Assembly: GCA_003451355.1 (NCBI GenBank)
Contig: DMDX01000164.1
Span: 1 to 5,699 of the forward strand
From: Cryomorphaceae bacterium
GTDB taxonomy: Bacteria > Bacteroidota > Bacteroidia > Flavobacteriales > Schleiferiaceae
Reading direction: 5' to 3'
Length of the DNA: 5,699 nt
Part shown: positions 1 to 5,013 of the stretch, in pieces
Layout: each line of letters begins with the position of its first letter
How positions within the stretch are numbered: position 1 is the first letter of the stretch
Position numbers and translations under genes: made by a program
The notes under the pieces: generated by a model
What the model was told of the DNA's origin: nothing
Database searches by the model: none
Seen by the model: the letters and a program-made list of their open reading frames with translations, nothing else

Positions 1-300
1 CCCACCGACCTGTGCGCGCTCAGTTTGACGACGTGCATCGTCACCACGATGGGGATTTACGCGAACATGAAGGATTTTCCCATCCTCGCCGCCGAAGCGA
101 CGACCCACAAGCACATGGCCAACGACCCGCGCCGCGTCGCGCGCATCGAAGTGCACCTCACCCTCACCCTAGCGGCCGACGCCACTGAGCGCCAAGAGGA
201 AGGCCTTCGCCGCATTGCGAACACGTGTCCGGTGTCGCGCAGCCTGCACCCTGACATTGACCAGGATGTGCATCTGACGTTTCTGAGGGCCGAAGCCTAA
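1..300 (+). CDS. OsmC/Ohr-family peroxidase, 3' part (5' end outside window)
   Basis: This is the C-terminal 99 codons, read in frame from the first base and ending in TAA. OsmC/Ohr proteins reduce organic hydroperoxides in the cytoplasm with a redox pair of cysteines. Both are visible here: Cys12 in the helix motif PTDLCALSLTTC and Cys76 in NTCPVSRSL. Their 64-residue spacing matches Cys61/Cys125 of Ohr, and NTCPV-type motifs are typical of the second cysteine. The rest also fits: an HKHMANDPRRVARIEVHLTL strand segment and a C-terminal strand DVHLTF. Family members are usually about 135-150 residues, so roughly 40 N-terminal residues are missing. The TTG at 25 and the internal ATGs should not be taken as starts, because the similarity runs back to the edge. 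The stop abuts the stop of the convergent decarboxylase gene with no gap. The OsmC versus Ohr versus YhfA-like subgroup cannot be settled from this fragment. Confidence 0.9.
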   Translation, partial: PTDLCALSLTTCIVTTMGIYANMKDFPILAAEATTHKHMANDPRRVARIEVHLTLTLAADATERQEEGLRRIANTCPVSRSLHPDIDQDVHLTFLRAEA

Positions 301-316
301 CTAAAACCCTTCGGGG
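288..316. terminator. Paired small UUCG hairpins at tail-to-tail junction (weak terminator candidates)
   Basis: Two genes end back to back at 300/301. The plus transcript reads CCC-TTCG-GGG (307-316) just after the OsmC stop. The minus transcript reads GGC-TTCG-GCC (297-288) just after the decarboxylase stop. Each is a C(UUCG)G tetraloop, but the stems are only 3 bp and no convincing U-tract follows. Each hairpin lies inside the end of the opposing gene. They may help end transcription or protect 3' ends, but they could equally be chance. Confidence 0.2.
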
Positions 317-1545
317 ATGAACGGATTGACGCGCGGACTGAGTTCCGTAAGCGTTTGAAGCGCGTAGTCTACGCCGTACACGGCCGGAATCGTGCGCGAG
401 GTGTGCCGTGACCACAACGCGTAGGCGTTGGAACCCGTTCCGAGGTAGAGCATTTGGTCGCCTGCCTTGAGAGCGGGTTGCTGGACGCCCTTCTCGAGGT
501 AGTCGCCCGCAAAGCACAGCGGACCGGCGAGGTCGGTGAGCACGCGATCGCCTTCTAGGGCTTGGCCATCGCGCACCGGAAGCCAGTGAATTCCGCGCGG
601 CTTGACGTACGCGTCGCGCAGCAAAAAGTCCGCACCGAGGTGCAGGTAGGCCACTTGGCGGTCGCCGCGCTGCAGCACCCATTCCACGTCGCTCAAGGCA
701 TAACCCGTGTGAAAATGGATCCACTGGCCAAACTCTGTCACGAGGGCGTAGTCGGTCCAAAGCTCGGGAAGCACCTCGCGAAGCCGCGACGCATAGGCAG
801 TCATTTGTACCGCCGTCCCGTCCACAAGGTGTTCGGGGAGCAGCCCTCCGCCGACGTCGAGCGTGTGAATTCGCCGTTCGGAACCAGCTACGGCGAGCGC
901 CTCGTTGCAGCGCGACGCCAGGTCCCGCAGGCGGGTAAGCGCACGCACGGCTCCGTCAAAGTTCCGCATCGACGAACCCGAATGCACGTGAAGCGTTTCA
1001 ATTGGGTACTGAAGCACGGCCTGAACGATGGCGTCAGTGTTCGCGATGGGCTCGCCAAATTTGGACTCGTCGCCACTCACATTATAGACGCTTGGTGCGT
1101 CGGTCTCGACCATGGGGTTGACGCGAAGGCCCACCGTGAGGCGGTTGGCATGCGGCGCGATGCGTTCGAGCTCCTCGATGCTGTTGGCGTTGAGCAGCAT
1201 TCCGGGACTGTGGGCCGCGCAGTCGGCGATTTCGTGCGGACGCTTCACGGGCGAGTCAAAGACAATGCGCTCCGGGGGGCAGCCTATGGCGCGCGCGAGG
1301 CGAACTTCTTCCCAGGTTGCGGCTTCGAGTCCGAACCCGCGCTGTACGATGTGCTTCAGCACTTCAACATGAGGTTGCGACTTTACCGCGACCGCATGGT
1401 TGCAGCGGGGGTGCGCCCAAGCGGATGCCAACGCGTTCAATTGGGCATCCAAGGCGTTCCAGGACACACAAAGCACAGCGGAATCCTCAGGGCCTCGCTG
1501 AATTTTACGGGCCGCCCAAAGAGCTTCGTCGCGCAATGGATGCAT
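301..1545 (-). CDS. Fold-type III PLP decarboxylase, LysA/ODC superfamily, atypical active site
   Basis: A 414-residue protein with the full signature of alanine-racemase-fold (type III) PLP decarboxylases: N-terminal TIM barrel, then a beta domain. The PLP lysine is Lys55 in AVAVKSQP (YAVKAN motif). RVNP is at 141-144, SKFGE at 161-165, the His-strand motif HVHSGSS at 186-192, and the phosphate-binding glycines DVGGG at 230-234. Glu271, which should hold the pyridine nitrogen, lies in TEFGQW. The beta domain has catalytic Cys344 and Asp348 in LCFAGDYL and Tyr375 in TGSNAY. Two motifs depart from the family: EPGR reads EFGQ, and the residue after Cys is Phe345 where diaminopimelate decarboxylase has Glu and ornithine decarboxylase has Asp. 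In those enzymes that acid meets the substrate's distal amine, so lysine synthesis is unlikely. ATG at 1545 starts 2 nt after the upstream gene's stop; it is the last gene of a three-gene operon. A resemblance to Y4yA-type PLP proteins is possible but unverified. The superfamily is sure, the substrate unknown. Confidence 0.9.
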   Translation of the reverse strand: MHPLRDEALWAARKIQRGPEDSAVLCVSWNALDAQLNALASAWAHPRCNHAVAVKSQPHVEVLKHIVQRGFGLEAATWEEVRLARAIGCPPERIVFDSPVKRPHEIADCAAHSPGMLLNANSIEELERIAPHANRLTVGLRVNPMVETDAPSVYNVSGDESKFGEPIANTDAIVQAVLQYPIETLHVHSGSSMRNFDGAVRALTRLRDLASRCNEALAVAGSERRIHTLDVGGGLLPEHLVDGTAVQMTAYASRLREVLPELWTDYALVTEFGQWIHFHTGYALSDVEWVLQRGDRQVAYLHLGADFLLRDAYVKPRGIHWLPVRDGQALEGDRVLTDLAGPLCFAGDYLEKGVQQPALKAGDQMLYLGTGSNAYALWSRHTSRTIPAVYGVDYALQTLTELSPRVNPFIPEGF

Positions 1546-1547
1546 GC

Positions 1548-2933
1548 CTACGACTCAAAAAGTTCGATGGCGGTGCGCTCGATCAAGTCGACCACATGCA
1601 GGTCGTTGTAGGGATCAAAGCCGTTGGGCTCCATCAGCTTGCGGATGGAGTACGAACCGAGAGCCAAGCGAATGAACGAGCGCTTACCGTAGCGCACGGG
1701 TTGCCCGAGGAATACACGCTTGAATCCATTTAAACTTGGGTGTTCTCCCAAAACCAACGTATCAAACAGCTTTTTGAGCTCGTCGTAGTCCAGCTCGCGT
1801 CCGCCCGCCGATACGGTGAACGAGATAATGCTGTCGTTGGTCAGTTCCATGTCGGGCATCATTCCGAAGCGGTCGCTCAGGGCGAGGCGGCCGATCACCA
1901 CGCGGCTCCAGCGGCGAATGAGGGCGTCGGTTTCTTCTTGCGGAATCGCCAAGTAGGCCTCCATTTCGTCAAGGGCGATTTCCCAGCGCAGGCGTAGGCC
2001 GGCATTTGCGTGGTCGGGCCAAATAGAGCGTAGTTGGGGCAGGTCGGGCGGGGCGTCTGCAGCTGTAAAAAGGCGGCCATAGTCGCGTAAATGCTCGGCG
2101 GGCTGGCCCATGAGCAGCTCGGTCCAAAACTTCGGAACCAGCAGCGCCCCACAAAACGGCGGAGCCTGGTAGAACTTCGATCCCGTCACCATCAGCATGA
2201 CGCCCTTTGAAAGCAGCTCGTGCACTAGGGCAGGGTGCGTGCGGAACTGGCACATATCCACGACCCACATGACGCCCTCGCGGAACTCGTCGATGATGTC
2301 GAGGTCGTCCTTGATTCCAGACTTGGATCCGAACACCAAATTGCCCACGATGGGCTGACCGGGGCGCGCCGCGATGATGTCGCGAATGGCCTGCTTGCGG
2401 TCGGCAATGTGGCCGCTCACCTCGCGGGCGGGCAAAAACTGCACGTCGACGTGAAACGAGTCCGTTACGATCTCGCCCTTAGGTACCGCGTCGCCGTACT
2501 GGTTGGTGTTCGCGTAGTACTTGCCTTCGGCGGCCAAAATCGAGCCTGACCCGAGTTCTTCAGGGCAACTCACAATATTGGTAATCGTTTGACCTGGGTG
2601 CAGCATGGACTGCATCAGCAGCGGCCAGTACATCATGTCGCTGCCCGACGGTCCGTAGTAAATGTGAAACTCGTCGCCACGTCCGCCGTCAAAAAGCGTT
2701 TGCATGCGCTTGGTCTGCTGACGGATCCACGACGCGTCGTCAGCCGCCTGGTAGTCCCGCACAAATCGCTCGGCGCTGCGTTGTCCGTCGGGGGTAAGGG
2801 TTCCGCACGTACACGACCCGCGCATCAGCAGCCCCTCGTACTTGGTGGGGTGCAAGTGGTACTGGTTTGCGCCGGTCTCAGGGCGAATGGCGATGCGCTC
2901 GTCGCAGCCCGCCAGAAGTAGTTCTTCAATCAT
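1548..2933 (-). CDS. Fold-type I PLP-dependent enzyme, class V aminotransferase/desulfurase-like, function unknown
   Basis: A 461-residue protein when started at the ATG at 2933. Fold-type I PLP hallmarks appear in order: a phosphate/cofactor loop GPSGSD (94-99), PEELGSGS (124-131), Asp226 in VVDMCQFR to pair with the pyridine nitrogen, with Gln229 three residues on as in cysteine desulfurases and kynureninases, and the Schiff-base lysine Lys253 in TGSKFYQAPPF. Arg422 in FIRLALGS could hold a substrate carboxylate. I do not recognise a characterised family; aminotransferase, lyase, desulfurase or decarboxylase activity are all open. There is no signal peptide or membrane segment, so it should be cytoplasmic. 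The chosen start forms an 8-nt overlap (ATGATTGA) with the upstream stop codon, suggesting translational coupling, and leaves a short helix before the conserved-looking part. An in-frame ATG at 2966 (41-nt overlap) and a TTG at 2978 are alternatives. The gene sits between a papain-like protein and the type III decarboxylase and is surely cotranscribed with both. Confidence 0.88.
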   Translation of the reverse strand: MIEELLLAGCDERIAIRPETGANQYHLHPTKYEGLLMRGSCTCGTLTPDGQRSAERFVRDYQAADDASWIRQQTKRMQTLFDGGRGDEFHIYYGPSGSDMMYWPLLMQSMLHPGQTITNIVSCPEELGSGSILAAEGKYYANTNQYGDAVPKGEIVTDSFHVDVQFLPAREVSGHIADRKQAIRDIIAARPGQPIVGNLVFGSKSGIKDDLDIIDEFREGVMWVVDMCQFRTHPALVHELLSKGVMLMVTGSKFYQAPPFCGALLVPKFWTELLMGQPAEHLRDYGRLFTAADAPPDLPQLRSIWPDHANAGLRLRWEIALDEMEAYLAIPQEETDALIRRWSRVVIGRLALSDRFGMMPDMELTNDSIISFTVSAGGRELDYDELKKLFDTLVLGEHPSLNGFKRVFLGQPVRYGKRSFIRLALGSYSIRKLMEPNGFDPYNDLHVVDLIERTAIELFES

Positions 2934-3972
2934 TTTTTGTACGGTAGGCCCGATGCTTAAGGCCATTACTCTGTTCAATGGTGAGCCATCCGAAGTGGCT
3001 GTCGTGCACGAGGCGCGCCTCAGACTGGCCTAGTTGGCGCACCAGCGCTTCTTCGGCCTCAAAATGGCCGGTAAAGTCGTGTTCGCCGGCATAGGTGTGG
3101 CGTTGTCCCTCAAGCACGCGGTCTGCAGATGGCTGTATGCGGTACCAGGCGCCCTCACCGATTCCGCCTAAGTACAATGAATCGTGCGGAACCCCTTCGG
3201 GGCGAACCGAAGGCTCGTCGAGCTTGCCCACCACTTCATCGCGGTGCAAATGTCCCGTTTTGCTGCGGCTGACCGAGGCAAAAATATTGGCGGTCACGTC
3301 CCACCAGGCCTTGATTAGCGGGGCCTGCTTCCATTCGGCGTGCCCGTTGCGCCATTCGAGGTAGCGCTCACCATCTTGGGCCGCGGCCAGCACGTTAAAG
3401 TACGGAGTCGGAGCCGTGTAGGTCACCGGACGCTTGTAGCGCGAGTAGTGGGTAGGCTCATGGTCAATTCCCGCAAGCAGGGACGTTTGCACGAAGCGCG
3501 CACAGTTGGTTTGCTTGGGATCAAGGCCGTGGTAGCCAATCAGGCCGCCGAACTGAAGGTCGCGTGCCTTGGCCTCGACCTTAAATACGTCCGGAGTGTA
3601 GTACACGCTTAACTGCAGCAAACCCTCACCGTGAGTCTGAGCTGATTTCGCGTCGAGCTCGCGGCAGACCGCATCAATGTTGGTGAGTCGGCCCTGCTCG
3701 TCCCACTTCGGAACCGTCGCAAACGTCAGCGCCGGGTCGGTCTCTGCGGACCGAATTCGCCCCATCCGCCGAGGAGTAATGTAGCGGCCAAAATCATAGT
3801 AGCGCAGTGACGAACCCTCAGCAATCATCATGGCTGCATGGCCCACCATCATGTTGACGTTTTTCACCACACCAATCGTGCGCAGAAACTTTATAATTCC
3901 CTCTTCGCCTCGAGCGGTCACCTCAGGCCATGCCAGCACCAAAACAGCGGAGTTCCGCGGCAAATTCGCCAT
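2926..3972 (-). CDS. DUF6695-like protein with probable permuted papain (YiiX/NlpC-P60-like) core
   Basis: A 348-residue protein starting at the ATG at 3972; an upstream in-frame TTG at 3981 adds only three residues. It resembles, from memory, the uncharacterised Bacteroidota family DUF6695: an N-terminal VLAWPEVTARGEE segment, VGHAAMMIA (43-51), YYDFGRYITPR (58-68), THGEG (113-117), NCARFVQTSLL (156-166) and a C-terminal GGIGEGAWYRI (269-279). A His in a GHxA strand (His45) followed more than 100 residues later by Cys in NCxRF (Cys157), at the head of a helix, is the order seen in circularly permuted NlpC/P60-type proteins (YiiX, LRAT-like), which hydrolyse or transfer acyl/amide bonds. That catalytic assignment is inference. 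No signal peptide or transmembrane segment is seen, so action on extracellular wall is not supported. It is the first gene of the minus-strand operon, divergent from the sulfur genes, and its stop TGA is embedded in the next gene's ATGATTGA start. Confidence 0.85.
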   Translation of the reverse strand: MANLPRNSAVLVLAWPEVTARGEEGIIKFLRTIGVVKNVNMMVGHAAMMIAEGSSLRYYDFGRYITPRRMGRIRSAETDPALTFATVPKWDEQGRLTNIDAVCRELDAKSAQTHGEGLLQLSVYYTPDVFKVEAKARDLQFGGLIGYHGLDPKQTNCARFVQTSLLAGIDHEPTHYSRYKRPVTYTAPTPYFNVLAAAQDGERYLEWRNGHAEWKQAPLIKAWWDVTANIFASVSRSKTGHLHRDEVVGKLDEPSVRPEGVPHDSLYLGGIGEGAWYRIQPSADRVLEGQRHTYAGEHDFTGHFEAEEALVRQLGQSEARLVHDSHFGWLTIEQSNGLKHRAYRTKND

Positions 3973-4043
3973 AGAATGCAAAGGTGGGGTTAAATCGCCA
4001 TTGCTACAAATGCGACGCGTGTCACCAAAAATTCAAATTCGAA

Positions 4044-4067
4044 AGCACATAATTTGCCCTCTGTGCT
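4044..4067. promoter_or_regulatory. Inverted repeat AGCACA-N12-TGTGCT, possible operator
   Basis: A perfect 6-bp dyad with a 12-nt spacer lies between the two divergent starts, the layout expected of a dimeric repressor or activator site. The half-site TGTGCT occurs again just before the exporter start (4173-4178). No regulator gene is in the window. Two 6-bp arms can arise by chance in about 200 bases, so this is only a candidate. Confidence 0.22.
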
Positions 4068-4104
4068 GATACCAAATACTCCGTAACGTAATACAGATCG
4101 AGGC

Positions 4105-4116
4105 GTTCTTCGGAAC
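4105..4116 (+). promoter_or_regulatory. Small C(UUCG)G tetraloop hairpin in exporter leader
   Basis: GTTC-TTCG-GAAC forms a 4-bp stem closed by the very stable cUUCGg tetraloop. Its last two bases are the first two of the larger 11-bp stem at 4115-4141, so the two cannot form fully together. The segment CTTCGG (4108-4113) could instead pair with CCGAAG (4135-4140) of the larger stem. It matters only if transcription of the exporter begins upstream of about 4105, which is not shown. Confidence 0.25.
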
Positions 4117-4141
4117 TTCGGTCGCCTTATGCGACCGAAGT
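4115..4141. promoter_or_regulatory. Perfect 11-bp stem, 5-nt loop hairpin/dyad upstream of exporter
   Basis: ACTTCGGTCGC (4115-4125) is the exact reverse complement of 4131-4141, around the loop CTTAT. It is by far the strongest dyad in the window and lies between two divergently transcribed genes, 38 bases before the exporter ATG. It has no T-tract on either side, and no gene ends nearby, so it is unlikely to be a terminator. It could be an operator dyad, a stable 5'-leader structure of the exporter mRNA, or a remnant of a small repeat element. Confidence 0.6.
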
Positions 4142-4144
4142 CAC

Positions 4145-4161
4145 TTTAGACCTATTCTAAA
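4145..4161. promoter_or_regulatory. Inverted repeat TTTAGA-N5-TCTAAA just before exporter start
   Basis: This perfect 6-bp dyad with a 5-nt spacer lies 18 bases before the ATG at 4180 and immediately follows the 11-bp stem. A site here could bind a small winged-helix repressor such as the sulfide-responsive ArsR-type regulators known for this class of gene, or sequester the translation start. The dyad is seen directly; the regulator is speculation, and the arms do not match a consensus I can name. Confidence 0.25.
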
Positions 4162-4179
4162 AAGTTCAATTTTGTGCTC

Positions 4180-4983
4180 ATGATCATCATCGCCTACCTC
4201 GCCTCACTACTTATTGGCCTTTCGCTCGGACTTCTCGGCGGAGGCGGATCCATCTTGACCCTACCGGTTCTCGTGTACCTTTTTGGAGTTGACACGGTGG
4301 ATGCCACGGCCTACTCCCTTTTTATTGTGGGTGCGACGGCACTCGTGAGCATTGTTCCTAAGGCGCGGGCTGGCGAAGTGGACTTTAAAACGGCACTGTG
4401 GTTCGGACTCCCGTCGATTGCGGCGGTGTACTTCACGCGCGCGGTCATCATGCCCGCGATTCCGGACCCGATTTGGACCTCAGGTGACTTCGCCCTTGGC
4501 AAAGGCACCACCCTCATGCTGCTCTTTGCCGTGCTGATGGTGTGGGCAGCCCGCGGAATGATCAAAGGCCGCAAGCCCATTGACCCGAATGCACCTAAAA
4601 AAGAACTCAGTCCGGCCGCTAAGGTGGGCTTGGTCCTTGCCGAAGGCGCCGGCGTCGGAATCCTCACCGGTCTCGTTGGTGCCGGCGGCGGATTTTTATT
4701 TATCCCAGCCCTCGTGCTCGTAACCGGCCTCGAAATGAAGGTGGCCGTGGGCACTTCGCTCACCATTATTGCCTTTAAGTCGCTCATCGGATTCACCGGC
4801 GACCTCGACCACATAGACGCCGACTGGACGCTGCTTTTAAGCGTGACCGGCATCGCCATCGTAGGTATGATCGTGGGAACCATCCTGTCTAAACGCATCG
4901 CCTCTGGCCCCCTTCAAAAGGCCTTTGGATGGTTTGTACTGGTTATGGGGCTCTTTATATTGACCAAAGAATTTTTATCGTAA
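4180..4983 (+). CDS. TauE/SafE-family sulfite/organosulfonate exporter
   Basis: A 267-residue, highly hydrophobic inner-membrane protein with about eight predicted helices arranged as the two homologous halves of the TauE/SafE family. The half-repeat signatures are GLLGGGGSILTLPVLVYLFG (17-36) and the matching segment at 163-184, where GLVGAGGG is followed by FLFIPALVLVTG. The second half continues with KVAVGTSLTII (187-197), equivalent to the VDATAYSLFIV stretch (40-50) in the first. A charged linker (about 125-147, KGRKPIDPNAPKKELS) joins the halves. Family members export sulfite, sulfoacetate or related C1-C2 sulfur compounds. The next gene, 30 nt downstream on the same strand, encodes a persulfide dioxygenase-like protein that would produce sulfite, so sulfite is the likeliest substrate. 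ATG at 4180 is preferred because the helix starts there; GTG at 4174 would add two residues. No Shine-Dalgarno is seen. Confidence 0.93.
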   Translation: MIIIAYLASLLIGLSLGLLGGGGSILTLPVLVYLFGVDTVDATAYSLFIVGATALVSIVPKARAGEVDFKTALWFGLPSIAAVYFTRAVIMPAIPDPIWTSGDFALGKGTTLMLLFAVLMVWAARGMIKGRKPIDPNAPKKELSPAAKVGLVLAEGAGVGILTGLVGAGGGFLFIPALVLVTGLEMKVAVGTSLTIIAFKSLIGFTGDLDHIDADWTLLLSVTGIAIVGMIVGTILSKRIASGPLQKAFGWFVLVMGLFILTKEFLS

Positions 4984-5013
4984 ACCTACCCTTGACGTAA
5001 CTTGAAACCCACT

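Larger units (their letters stand above)
3973..4179. other. Divergent intergenic regulatory region
   Basis: This 207-base stretch separates the start of the minus-strand PLP operon from the start of the sulfite-exporter gene, so promoters for both directions should lie here. It is clearly richer in A+T than the flanking genes. I found no exact Bacteroidota promoter (TTTG, about 20 nt, TAnnTTTG) on either strand. The nearest is on the minus strand: TTTG at about 4011-4008, a 20-nt spacer, then CACCTTTG at 3987-3980, one mismatch to TAnnTTTG, which would give an almost leaderless mRNA. Several inverted repeats are listed separately. Neither start has a clear Shine-Dalgarno; the exporter start is preceded by an A-rich run at 4159-4163. 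Confidence 0.6.

Noticed and set aside
164..760. Minus-strand open frame crossing the OsmC/decarboxylase junction
   Set aside because: It overlaps both convincing genes in another frame, is Arg-rich and has no family features.
301..1545. Annotation as lysA, diaminopimelate decarboxylase
   Set aside because: The CExGD and EPGR motifs are altered at substrate- and cofactor-contacting positions, and the gene is not in a lysine context.
562..1611. Long plus-strand open frame (349 codons) opposite the decarboxylase
   Set aside because: It is antisense to a gene with complete catalytic motifs, its translation resembles no protein family, and such long shadows are common opposite GC-rich codons.
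3980..4011. Bacteroidota-type promoter for the minus-strand operon (TTTG...CACCTTTG)
   Set aside because: The -7 element differs from TAnnTTTG at one fixed position and would leave almost no leader; too weak to list as a promoter.
4051..4055. TAATTTG-like promoter element upstream of the exporter
   Set aside because: The spacing inside the element is wrong (TA-n-TTTG) and no TTTG lies about 20 nt upstream.
4115..4141. Calling the 11-bp stem a rho-independent terminator
   Set aside because: No T-tract follows on either strand, and both flanking genes begin here instead of ending.
4311..4898. Minus-strand open frame (195 codons) inside the exporter gene
   Set aside because: It is the antisense shadow of a clear TauE/SafE protein; the translation is low-complexity Ser/Pro/Ala with no recognisable motif.
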